A stretch of DNA of 41,475 nucleotides from Caulobacteraceae bacterium. Lineage in GTDB: Bacteria > Pseudomonadota > Alphaproteobacteria > Caulobacterales > Caulobacteraceae. Where the stretch lies: contig JANXTX010000154.1 of NCBI GenBank assembly GCA_025352165.1, positions 1 through 41,475 on the forward strand. The letters run 5' to 3'. The first letter of the stretch is position 1. The number at the start of each line of letters is the position of its first letter. A program made the position numbers and the translations under genes. Of this stretch, positions 8,176 through 17,600 are shown piece by piece. The notes under the pieces were generated by a model. It searched no databases. It saw nothing but the letters and a program-made list of their open reading frames with translations, and was not told the origin of the DNA.

Positions 8176-9225
8176 ATGTCTCGCAAACACCAAAACATCC
8201 TGGGGACGATTGGCAACACTCCGGTCGTAAGGATCAACCGCCTGGGACCGCCGAGTATAAATCTTTGGGTCAAGATCGAAGCCTTCAATCCGCTCGGATC
8301 GATAAAGGATCGCCTTGCTCTGGGCGTGATCGAGGCGGCGGAGCGTTCCGGCGAACTGAAGCCGGGGCAGACGGTTGTCGAGGCGACCAGCGGAAATACC
8401 GGTATCGGCCTGGCGATGGTCTGCGCCCAGAAGGGCTACCCGCTGGTGATCACCATGGCCGAAAGCTTCAGCGTCGAGCGCCGCAAGCTGATGCGGTTTC
8501 TCGGCGCAAAAGTGGTGCTGACCCCGGCGCCGAAGCGGGCGTTCGGTATGGTGGAGAAGGCCAACGAACTGGCCGAGGCGCATGGCTGGTTCCGTACACG
8601 TCAGTTCGAGAACGAAGCCAACGCTGAAATCCACGAGCGCACCACGGCTCGCGAAATCATCGACGCCTTCGACGGCGAGCCTCTCGACTACTGGGTCACC
8701 GGCTATGGCACCGGCGGAACCCTGAATGGCGTTTCGCGCGTTCTGGCCAGAGAGCGCCCGGAAACGAAAATCGTTGTCTGCGAACCGGAGGGCGCGCCGC
8801 TTCTGGCCAGCGGCATTGAACAGCCGCGCAATGCCGATGGTTCGCCATCCATCGGTCACACCGCCTGGAACCCGCACCCGATGCAGGGCTGGACGCCGGA
8901 CTTCATTCCCCGGCTCACCGCCGAACCAGTGGCCGCGGGCAACGTGGATCAGATTGTTCCTATCGCCGGTCCTGAAGCGATGCGCTGCAGCCTTGAACTC
9001 GCGCGCAAGGAAGGGATCTTCGTCGGCATTTCCGGCGGCGCCACTTTTGCCGGCGCGCTGAAGGTGGCGGCCGAGGCGCCGGTCGGCTCGACGATCCTAG
9101 CCATGCTGCCCGATACCGGCGAGCGCTATCTCAGCACGCCGCTATTCGCCGATGTCGGCGTGGAAATGGATGAGGCCGAACTGGAGATTTCGAGGTCGAC
9201 TCCAGGGTTTCAGGTGGGCGCCTGA
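8176..9225 (+). CDS. cysK: PLP-dependent cysteine synthase family protein (O-acetylserine sulfhydrylase fold)
   Basis: A 349-residue type II PLP enzyme of the CysK/CBS family. The N-terminal IGNTPVVRINRL is followed by NPLGSIKDR with the PLP-binding Lys, SGNTGIGLA for substrate carboxylate binding, and GYGTGGTLNG, the phosphate-binding loop. GISGGA lies near residue 288, and LPDTGERYLST in the last third is also typical. It should condense O-acetylserine (or a related activated serine) with sulfide to give cysteine. The chain is about 30 residues longer than E. coli CysK, extended at the C-terminus (EMDEAELEISRSTPG), so a CysK-like paralogue with another substrate is possible. The ATG at 8176 follows a GAGGAAG site. 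Confidence 0.88.
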   Translation: MSRKHQNILGTIGNTPVVRINRLGPPSINLWVKIEAFNPLGSIKDRLALGVIEAAERSGELKPGQTVVEATSGNTGIGLAMVCAQKGYPLVITMAESFSVERRKLMRFLGAKVVLTPAPKRAFGMVEKANELAEAHGWFRTRQFENEANAEIHERTTAREIIDAFDGEPLDYWVTGYGTGGTLNGVSRVLARERPETKIVVCEPEGAPLLASGIEQPRNADGSPSIGHTAWNPHPMQGWTPDFIPRLTAEPVAAGNVDQIVPIAGPEAMRCSLELARKEGIFVGISGGATFAGALKVAAEAPVGSTILAMLPDTGERYLSTPLFADVGVEMDEAELEISRSTPGFQVGA

Positions 9226-9231
9226 TCAGCT

Positions 9232-10188
9232 TCAGAACCAGCCTTTCACCTTGAACCAGATCAAGGGCAACACGGTGCTCAGGACAATGATCGCAAGCCC
9301 ATACTGATATCCGAACGACCAATTGTACTCCGGGATGTTCTTGAAGTTCATTCCATAAATACCGGCGACCAGCGTCGGCGGAATGCCGGCAATCGAGACA
9401 ATGGTCAGCACTTTGAAGATATCATTCTGGACAATGCCGATCAGGCCGACCAGGGCGTCGAGCACGAACTGAACCTTGCTGGTAAGGTGTTCATCGTAGT
9501 CCGATAGCGATGCGAGGTCCTGGCGCAGGCTGGTGAGGCGCGACTTGATTGCCTCGTCAGCGTTCTCAATGCCGAATTGCTCGGTGAATGAAAGTACCCG
9601 GGTGAGGCCGAGCATCCCGTCACGGACTTCCGAGAGGCGTTCGCCGAGGCGTCCCACCTGCCGAAGTTGAATGCGCATGACCCTGTTGGAGCGTGATGCG
9701 TGCCGGCCCCGGCTGTCATCGGTGTGGAACGCCGCGATCGAAAGGCCGCTGAGTTCTTCAGCCAGGTGCTCGAGGCCGTCAGCGATATGATCGACGATCT
9801 CCTCGCAAAGCTCGGTAAGCACTTCGAGACCGCTGCCTGGTTCGCGCTCGCCGCCGACTATCCGCCCGGCGACCGCGTCGAACGCCGGCAGGTCCGCATA
9901 GCGGATTGTGACCAGCCGTTCGCGCGACAAGACAAAGCCGACGGGCGCCACGGTAGGATCGCCCGGCGATCGATGCATCGCGGTGGGCGTGCTCATGGTC
10001 AGCACACCGTCCTTTCGCCGCAAGCGGCTGGACATTTCGATCTCGCTGAGAGCGTTGCGGCTGGGCAGCGGCGCACCCGCCAGCGCCTCCGCCTGATCTA
10101 TTTCCGACGGGGTTGGGTTGCAGAGATCAATCCAGACCGGATGCGGGTCTTGCGCGCCCTCGAGCGGCTGCGGGTAGAGGCTCAACAT
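9232..10188 (-). CDS. corA: CorA family magnesium/cobalt channel
   Basis: A 318-residue CorA-type ion channel. The large N-terminal cytosolic domain has the expected long helices (near residues 180-250), and the C-terminus has two membrane segments joined by the family signature GMN, here YGMNFKNIPEYNW. It ends with a basic KVKGWF. Pentameric CorA moves Mg2+, and sometimes Co2+ or Ni2+, across the inner membrane. The start ATG has AGGAG upstream. The gene is convergent with the cysteine synthase gene (6-base gap). Confidence 0.92.
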   Translation of the reverse strand: MLSLYPQPLEGAQDPHPVWIDLCNPTPSEIDQAEALAGAPLPSRNALSEIEMSSRLRRKDGVLTMSTPTAMHRSPGDPTVAPVGFVLSRERLVTIRYADLPAFDAVAGRIVGGEREPGSGLEVLTELCEEIVDHIADGLEHLAEELSGLSIAAFHTDDSRGRHASRSNRVMRIQLRQVGRLGERLSEVRDGMLGLTRVLSFTEQFGIENADEAIKSRLTSLRQDLASLSDYDEHLTSKVQFVLDALVGLIGIVQNDIFKVLTIVSIAGIPPTLVAGIYGMNFKNIPEYNWSFGYQYGLAIIVLSTVLPLIWFKVKGWF

Positions 10189-10482
10189 TGGGCTGGCTGC
10201 TCCTGGTTGCGCAACGTTCTAGAGGCCCCTTGAGCACGTGCAAAGACGCCTTGGACCGACCCCGCGGTGAAGCACGAACGGGGTTGACAGGCCCCGCCAA
10301 CCGGACCATTCCCGCCTCGCGTTCCCCCTCGTCTTTCGCGCGGGCGGGCCGTTCCCTGGAAACCTGAAACCGAATGCCTAGCGACAGTTCTGGCCCAAAT
10401 AGCAGGCCGCCGAGGTTGTCCCACCGGATCTGACGTTTCAGGTCCCTCGTGACGGCCGACGCGGCGATCACGAGGTGAGCCC
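10189..10482. other. Divergent intergenic region between corA and the ABC operon
   Basis: This 294-base gap separates two divergent genes and should hold both promoters. I see several GC-rich short inverted repeats but no clear sigma-70 boxes, no recognisable riboswitch and no coding sequence I can support. Open frames here overlap the corA start and lack ribosome sites. Confidence 0.35.
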
Positions 10483-12231
10483 ATGGTCTTCCTCTCCTCT
10501 GACCGGTTGAATACCGGTCTGTTGACGCGGTTTGTGCGGCGCGAGTTCGCGCCCAATCGCTTTGACGTGATTGCGCTGGTTCTTATCGGTGCGGTCGCGG
10601 TGCTTGTCGTGCACGGCGCGCAGCAGATGAATCTGCCGGTTGGCCACCTGCGGTCCCAGCCGGTCGTGCTCGACCCCGCTCGTCTTCCCGAATACGCCCT
10701 GCGTTCGACTCTGCGCATGTTCGCAGCGATCTTTGCCTCATTGCTGTTCACGTTCGTTGTAGCGACCCTGGCTGCAAAGAGCCGCAAGGCAGAGCTGGTC
10801 ATCGTGCCGATGCTCGATATCCTTCAGTCGATTCCGGTATTCGGGTTTTTGACCTTCACGGTCACGTTTTTTATCGGCCTTTTCCCAACCAGCGAACTGG
10901 GCGTCGAACTGGCCGCGATCTTTACGGTGTTTACGGCGCAGGCCTGGAACATGGCCTTCAGTTTCTATCAATCCCTGCGCACTCTGCCGAGCGACCTCGT
11001 CGAGGTTAGCCAGCAGTTCAATCTTTCTCCCTGGCAGCGCTTCATTAAGCTGGAATTGCCTTTTGCCACGCCGGCGCTGGTCTGGAACACCATGATGTCG
11101 ATGTCCGGTGGCTGGTTTTTCGTCGTGTTGTCCGAAGCCATCACGGTTGGGAAGACAACCGTTACTTTACCTGGGATCGGTTCCTGGCTGGCGCTTGCGA
11201 TCGAGAACCAGGACTTCAAGTCGGTGGCATGGGCGGTGGGCGCCATGGCCGTGGTTATTCTTCTCTACGATCAGCTATTGTTTCGTCCGATTGTAGCCTG
11301 GGCTGACCGGTTCCGCTTCGAACAGACAGCGTCTCAAGAGCAACCGGAGTCGTGGTTCTACGACCTTTTGCGCCGCACGCGGCTCTTCCGACGAATTGGC
11401 CGCCCATTTGTCGCCGTTTGGCGTTTATTGCCGCGCGTTTCCCTACCACGCGTGCCAGCTCCACAGATTGGCGGAAAGCAAACGGCTATTTGGACCGACC
11501 GTGCCTGGTTTGCGTTGGTCGTGGCCGTTGCGCTTTGGGCCGTGTGGATGATCGCCAGCTACGTGATCGCCTCACTAAGCCTTCACGAGATCCTGATCGC
11601 CTTTGGTCTTGGCCTGATCACCCTTGTGCGCGTTCTGGTGCTGATCGCGATCGCCAGCCTCATCTGGGTCCCGATCGGCGTGTGGATCGGGCTTAGGCCG
11701 GCCTGGTCACAGCGCATGCAGCCGGTGGCGCAGTTCCTGGCGGCCTTTCCGGCCCAGGTGCTGTTCCCCGGTGCTATCATCGCGATTATCGCCTTCCACC
11801 TGGACCCGAACATCTGGCTGTCACCGCTGATCATCCTGGGGACTCAATGGTACATCCTCTTTAACGTCGTCGCGGGCGCCAGCGCGCTTCCGAGCGATCT
11901 GAAAGAGGTCGTCGGCATCTTCCACGTGGGATCCTGGCAGCGTTGGCGAGACTTCATCCTGCCGGGGATTTTTCCATACTACGTCACCGGAGCGCTCACC
12001 GCGTCAGGTGGTTCATGGAACGCCAGTGTTGTTGCCGAGATTGTCAGCTGGGGCCACACCCACCTCGAAGCCATGGGGCTCGGCGCCTACATCAGCAAAG
12101 CAACGACGGCGGGCGATTTCCCACGGGTGGCGCTCGGCATCACAGTGATGTCGATCTTTGTCATCGTGCTCAACCGCAGCGTCTGGCGCCCCTTGTACAG
12201 CTACGCCGAAAACCACCTTCGTCTGGACTAG
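10483..12231 (+). CDS. ABC transporter permease with two fused BPD-type membrane domains (anion transport type)
   Basis: A 582-residue membrane protein made of two binding-protein-dependent permease domains in one chain. Each half carries an EAA-loop-like motif: VSQQFNLSPWQRFIKLELP near residue 176 and VVGIFHVGSWQRWRDFILPG near residue 474. Each motif sits between membrane helices, and a charged linker lies between the halves (about residues 280-345). This arrangement is known in the 'duplicated permease component' group of anion-type ABC systems (related to nitrate/taurine/bicarbonate importers). The ATG follows CGAGGTG. The ATPase gene starts 13 bases after the stop. No substrate-binding protein gene is near, so the substrate is unknown. 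Confidence 0.88.
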   Translation: MVFLSSDRLNTGLLTRFVRREFAPNRFDVIALVLIGAVAVLVVHGAQQMNLPVGHLRSQPVVLDPARLPEYALRSTLRMFAAIFASLLFTFVVATLAAKSRKAELVIVPMLDILQSIPVFGFLTFTVTFFIGLFPTSELGVELAAIFTVFTAQAWNMAFSFYQSLRTLPSDLVEVSQQFNLSPWQRFIKLELPFATPALVWNTMMSMSGGWFFVVLSEAITVGKTTVTLPGIGSWLALAIENQDFKSVAWAVGAMAVVILLYDQLLFRPIVAWADRFRFEQTASQEQPESWFYDLLRRTRLFRRIGRPFVAVWRLLPRVSLPRVPAPQIGGKQTAIWTDRAWFALVVAVALWAVWMIASYVIASLSLHEILIAFGLGLITLVRVLVLIAIASLIWVPIGVWIGLRPAWSQRMQPVAQFLAAFPAQVLFPGAIIAIIAFHLDPNIWLSPLIILGTQWYILFNVVAGASALPSDLKEVVGIFHVGSWQRWRDFILPGIFPYYVTGALTASGGSWNASVVAEIVSWGHTHLEAMGLGAYISKATTAGDFPRVALGITVMSIFVIVLNRSVWRPLYSYAENHLRLD

Positions 12232-12244
12232 AGGATTAGAGCCG

Positions 12245-13570
12245 ATGACCATGACCCTCGATCGGCCAATTGCCTCGTCGGCTCCCCTTGTGGAGGTGAA
12301 GGCGCTCAAGCACGTTTATGGCAAGGGTGGCGGCCCAGGCCTCGTCGTGCTTGATGACGTCAATCTGACCATGCGGCCCAACGAGATCGTCGGCCTGCTC
12401 GGCAGGTCAGGGTCTGGCAAGTCGACCCTTCTGCGATCCATCGCCGGACTGATCACGCCGACCGGCGGCACCGTTACCGTGAACGACATGCCTGGCGAGG
12501 ACACCGCGCATGGCGTCGCCATGGTGTTCCAGAGCTTCGCCCTGTTCCCCTGGTTGACTGTCCAGAAAAACGTGGAACTGGGGCTCGAGGCAAAGGGCGT
12601 TCCCGCTGAAGAACGTCGCAAGCGCACCCTTGCCGCCATCGACCTGATCGGCCTCGACGGCTTCGAGAACGCCTACCCCAAGGAGCTCTCGGGTGGCATG
12701 CGTCAGCGGGTAGGCCTGGCCAGGGCGCTTGTCGTGCAACCTTCCGTCTTGCTCATGGACGAGCCGTTCTCGGCGCTTGACGTCCTCACGGCCGAGACAC
12801 TGCGCACCGACCTGCTGGATCTTTGGTCGGAAGGGCGCATGCCGATCCGCGCCATCTTGCTCGTGACGCACAACATCGAGGAAGCGGTGCTGATGTGCGA
12901 CCGTATCCTGGTGTTCTCGTCCAACCCGGGACGGGTGATCGCGGAGATCAAGGTCGAACTGCCACAGCCGCGCAAACGCCTCGACCCGGCGTTTCGGTCG
13001 CTGGTCGACGAGATTTACGCGCGCATGACCGCGCGCGCGGTGGTTCCAGCCGCTCGGGAGGGCGCATTCCCAGGCACCGGTCTCGGCCTCGCGCTGACCC
13101 ATGTCTCAACCAACACTCTGGCGGGTATGATGGAGGCGATCGCCGCGCCGCCGAACAACGGCTCCGCGGAGCTGGCCACTCTGGCGCGCGAGTTGCAGAT
13201 GGAGGCGGACGAGCTCTTGCCGATCGCCGAGACGCTGCAGCTGATGCGCTTCGCTGAAATCGAGGGACGCACGATCAGGTTGACCCCCGCGGCGCGACGC
13301 TACGACGCCGCGGACGTCGATGAACGTAAGCAGCTCTTCGCGCAACACCTGCTCGCCTACGTTCCGCTCGCCGGGCATATCCGGCGCGTGCTTGATGACC
13401 GCGCCTCGCACCAGGCCCCGGCGACGAGGTTCCGCGACGAACTGGAGGACTACATGTCAGAGCCGTATGCGGAAGAGACCATGGACGCCATCATCTCCTG
13501 GGGCCGCTACGCCGAGATCTTTGCCTACCATGAGGATGACGACCGCTTCAGTCTGGACGACCCGGCGTAG
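12245..13570 (+). CDS. ABC transporter ATP-binding protein with C-terminal AAA-associated domain
   Basis: A 441-residue nitrate/sulfonate-type ABC ATPase. The Walker A motif is GLLGRSGSGKST, the Q-loop is VFQSFALFPWLTV, the signature is ELSGGMRQRVGLARAL and Walker B is VLLMDEPFSALD, followed by VTHNIEEAV. After about residue 260 comes an extra 150-residue acidic helical domain, matching the 'AAA-associated C-terminal domain' seen on ATPases paired with duplicated permeases; it is thought to be regulatory. The ATG at 12245 sits 13 bases after the permease stop; the upstream in-frame reading overlaps the permease and is out of family. The sulfotransferase gene follows 68 bases later, after an imperfect CT/GA-rich hairpin near 13583-13604. 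Confidence 0.9.
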   Translation: MTMTLDRPIASSAPLVEVKALKHVYGKGGGPGLVVLDDVNLTMRPNEIVGLLGRSGSGKSTLLRSIAGLITPTGGTVTVNDMPGEDTAHGVAMVFQSFALFPWLTVQKNVELGLEAKGVPAEERRKRTLAAIDLIGLDGFENAYPKELSGGMRQRVGLARALVVQPSVLLMDEPFSALDVLTAETLRTDLLDLWSEGRMPIRAILLVTHNIEEAVLMCDRILVFSSNPGRVIAEIKVELPQPRKRLDPAFRSLVDEIYARMTARAVVPAAREGAFPGTGLGLALTHVSTNTLAGMMEAIAAPPNNGSAELATLARELQMEADELLPIAETLQLMRFAEIEGRTIRLTPAARRYDAADVDERKQLFAQHLLAYVPLAGHIRRVLDDRASHQAPATRFRDELEDYMSEPYAEETMDAIISWGRYAEIFAYHEDDDRFSLDDPA

Positions 13571-13638
13571 GCCGGTTTTCCTTCCTCCCCTCTATGAGGA
13601 GGGAGTATGCAAGTCTGACATCAGGGAGATCAGCTGAC

Positions 13639-14466
13639 ATGCGGCACGGCATCCATTTCATCTCGGGGCTGCCCCGGTCGGGTTCGACGCTGCTATCGGC
13701 GATCCTGCGGCAAAACCCGCGTTTCCACGCAATGATGACCAGCCCTGTGGGTGCGATTTATCAGGCGATGCTGGGGGCGGTCAGCCGGCGCAATGAGGCG
13801 GCTGTATTCATCAGTGAGGATCAGAAGCGCGAGCTGATCACCGGTGTCTTTCGCAACTACTACCACCAGATCGGTGAAGAAAAAGTGGTCTTCGACACCA
13901 ACCGCATGTGGTGTTCTAAGATGCCCTCGATCGCCGCGCATTTCCCCGACGCCAAGGTGATCTGCTGCGTGCGGCACGTCTCATGGATCATGGACAGCAT
14001 CGAGCGCCTTACCCGCCGCAACGATCTCGACCTGTCGGGCATATTCGGCTTCGACGCTGGTGGAACGGTCTATACGCGGGTCAACCGCCTGGCCTCGAGC
14101 GATGGAATGGTTGGCTACGCTCTTGACGCATTGCGTGAGGCTTACTTTGGGGAGTTTGCCGACCGGCTCCTACTCGTTGGCTACGAGGCTTTGGTTCGGG
14201 ACCCGGCCACGACGCTCTCGACGATCTATGATTTCGTCGGCGAGGAGCTCTATCCGCACGACTTCGACAACGTTGAATACGACGCTGAAGACTTCGATAC
14301 TCTACTCGGAACGCCTGGGCTGCATCGGGTGCAGGGCAAAGTAGAGCCACAGCGCCGCACGACTGTGTTGCCGCCCGATCTGTTCGACCGCTTCCAGAAC
14401 GACGCCTTTTGGATCTATCCAGAGGCGAACATTCGCAACGTCCGGGTGTTGTTGCCAAACGCCTGA
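13639..14466 (+). CDS. PAPS-dependent sulfotransferase family protein
   Basis: A 275-residue sulfotransferase. Residues 5-17 carry the 5'-phosphosulfate loop, FISGLPRSGSTLLS, and CVRHVSWIMDS near residues 109-119 gives the Arg and Ser of the 3'-phosphate site. The enzyme should move sulfate from PAPS to a hydroxyl or amine on a sugar, lipid or peptide. There is no signal peptide, so it acts in the cytosol. The ATG at 13639 has AGGGAG upstream. It lies between an anion-type ABC transporter and the giant repeat gene, so a sulfated surface product is conceivable, but this is inference. No PAPS synthesis genes are in the window. Confidence 0.85.
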   Translation: MRHGIHFISGLPRSGSTLLSAILRQNPRFHAMMTSPVGAIYQAMLGAVSRRNEAAVFISEDQKRELITGVFRNYYHQIGEEKVVFDTNRMWCSKMPSIAAHFPDAKVICCVRHVSWIMDSIERLTRRNDLDLSGIFGFDAGGTVYTRVNRLASSDGMVGYALDALREAYFGEFADRLLLVGYEALVRDPATTLSTIYDFVGEELYPHDFDNVEYDAEDFDTLLGTPGLHRVQGKVEPQRRTTVLPPDLFDRFQNDAFWIYPEANIRNVRVLLPNA

Positions 14467-14608
14467 ATCAGCCTTTCGGCAGCCATGTTATCAACAATTC
14501 GTGATCGAAGTGCGGCAAATCCGCCCGTAACCGGGCTCGCGCTCTGTAGGAGGTTCCTGAATTTTCGGCTAGGTTGCGTTCGTTAACAGTTTTTTAGGGA
14601 GACGCCCG

Positions 14609-17600
14609 ATGACCGACGTCAACAAGACCGGCACCCATGGCGCGAACGGCAAGAATGGCGTCAACCCCGGCGATCCGGGCACAGCCGGCGGGGCGGGCGG
14701 CTACATTTATTCCGGCAACACCGGCAATGGCGTCGACACCACCAACACGGCCGAAGCCTTTGGCGGGGCCGGCGGCTATGGCGGTAACGGCGCCAACAAC
14801 GGCTCCGGGACAGGGGGCGCGGCGGGAAAAGGCGGCGTCGGCGGCGGGGCCAAGGCGGCCACCAGCTTCACGCTTGGCTCAGCGAGCCAACTCATCGGCC
14901 GCGCCTCGGCGACCGGCGGGACAGGCGGCAATGCGGGAGTTCCTGGCACCGGCTTGACGATGGGCGCGGGCGGATCGGGTGGCGCGGGCGGCGCGGCTAC
15001 GGCGAATGTTTCGGTCACCAACAGCGTCGGCGCGGCCTATGCCCGCACAGCCGCTCACGGCGGCAATGGCGGTGGCGGCCATGGCGCTGGCGGCGCTGGC
15101 GGCGCTGGTGGCGTGGCCAGCGGAAGCACGGCCATAGCCGCGAGCGCGGGAAGCGGCAGCGCCTTCGCGCGGGTCTATCAGTATGGCGGCGCGGGCGGCG
15201 GTGGTTACGGCGGTGCAATCGGCGGGACCGGCGCGGCGAGCACGCTGACCAACGCCTCCAGCGGCTCGACCGGCGGCGGGTATCTCGATCTGCGCCAGGG
15301 CGCATACGGCGGGACGGGTGGTGCGAGCACAGCCGCGGCCGGTGGCGCGGGCGGGGCGGGGACGTCCAACCTGACCTTCGACGACACCGCCAACAAGAAT
15401 CCAGCCAGCTTGATGCAGCAGCGCTCAGTCGCCAGGGGTGGCGCGGGCGGGGGCTCGGACAATGGCGGCGGGACTGGCACGGACAGCGGTGGAACCGGTG
15501 GAACGGCGAGCGCGACCGATCATGCAACCGGCGCCCACCAAATTGTGGGCTTCAGCAGCGCAACCGGAGGCAATGGCGGCCGGTCCTATGCGCTCGGCGC
15601 CGGCGGCGCGGCGGGAAATGCCACCAGCACGACGGTAGCGACCAGCAATACCACGGGGGCGAACAACGCGGACGGACGATCCTATGCCACGGGTGGACGC
15701 GGTGGCGGCAACTACACGAATGGTGGTGTCGGTGCGGCCGGCGGCACGGCGACGTCGTCGGTGACCACCATCGAAACCGGAGCGACGGGCTCGCGCGCCT
15801 ACTCGCGCGGCACGGCCACCGGTGGGGCCGGCGGCGCGGCGTCCGGAGCGGGGCATGCGGCAGGGGCTGGAGGCCTCGCGACGGCCAGCGGAAGCGCCAG
15901 CGGCTATTCGGTCAGGGTGTACATCGGCCAGACAGGCGGGGCCGGCGGCAATGGCTACAAGGGCGCGACTGGCGGGGCGGGCGCTGATAGTTCGCTCGTC
16001 AACGTCACGGGCGGCACGGCCAAGGCAGGCGGCTACCTAAACTTGCGCCAGGGTGCGAACGGTGGGGCCGGGGGCTACGGCGCCGGTGGCGGCGGCAAGG
16101 CCGGGACGGCGACGTCAAGCCTGACGATCAGCGATTCGGTCGGCGCCAGAGATATCGTCCGAACCGACGCTACCGGCGGCCGTGGCGGCTATTCCGCCGG
16201 TTCTCTAAACGGCGCGGTTGGTGGCGCGGCGTCGTCGACGGTCCAGGTGACTGGCGCGGCCTATATCTCCGCGGCGGCCTACGCGACAGGCGGCCAGGGC
16301 GGTCGGGCCCTGGGAACCGGCGCGGGCGGCGCCGGAGGCGTGGCGAGCGCTACGTCGAATGGGACATCGGCTACAGCCGGCGCTGTCAACGTCAGTGTCT
16401 TTGCAAGCGCAATAGGTGGAACCGGGGGCGGCAACTATACTGTCATTGGCCAAGGCGGCGCCGGCGGCGCGGCGACCGGGGCGAGCTCCACGGCGACCGA
16501 GACCGCCGCCACGGGCGGCCGTGCCAACGCGACTGCAACGGAGACCGGCGGCCATGGTGGCCGGGGTAGCGGCGCCGGCAATTCCGGCGGCGCGGGCGGG
16601 GTCGCCAGTGGCGCAATCGCCAGCGGCAACGGCTTCTCGGTGGCGGCGAGGGTCACTCAGAACGGCGGCGCGGGGGGGAGCGGTTCCAGTGGCGCGTCCG
16701 GCGGGAGCGGCGCGGCGAGCACACTCACCAATGCCGTGTCTGGCACGGTCAAGGCCGGAGGTTACCTCGACCTTAGGCAGACGACGACCGGCGGCGCGGG
16801 CGGCTATGGCGCGGGTGGCGCCGGCGCGGCGGGCGCCGGTACATCCAGCCTGACGACGAGCGATGCGATCGCCAGCCAAATCAGGCTCTACGCCACCGCC
16901 AACGGCGGTCAGGGCGGCGGCTCCGGCGGCGCTTTCACGGGCGCCACGGGCGGTGTCGCGTCCGCCACCATCAAAGCAACCGGCGCCAATGCCGTGCGAT
17001 CCACGGCCTCGGCCGTCGGAGGGGTGGGCGGTCGGGCCTATGGCAGCGGGGCGGGCGGCTTGGGCGGCGCGGCGAGCGCCAAATCGACGGCGACCACGAC
17101 AACCGCATCGAGCCAGACAGCCGTTGCGATCGCCGGCGCCACGGGCGGGGCCGGGGGCAGCAACTATACGAGCAGCGGCCAGGGCGGGGCCGGCGGAGCG
17201 GCCACCGGCGCGACCGCTACGTCGACCGCGGCCACGGCGACTAGCGGCGGCGCCTATGCGTCCGCGGGCCAGACCGGCGGCACGGGCGGCCGGGGCGACG
17301 GCGCCGGGCTTTCAGGAGGGGCCGGCGGTCTTGCCGGCGGGACGACCGCGAGCGCGACCGGTTTCAACGTCGATGTGCGCGCAACCCAGGTCGGTGGCGC
17401 CGGCGGACGGGGCGCCAGTGGAGCGACCGGTGGCGCCGGAGCGTCGAGCACGCTGTCCAACGCCGTCACCGGGACCGCCCAGGCTGCCGGCTATCTGGAG
17501 CTGTTCCAGACCGCCATCGGCGGTTCGGGCGGCTATGGCGCGGCCGGCGGCGGCGTGGCGGGTACGGGCACATCAAGCCTTAACGTGAGCAGTTCGGTCC

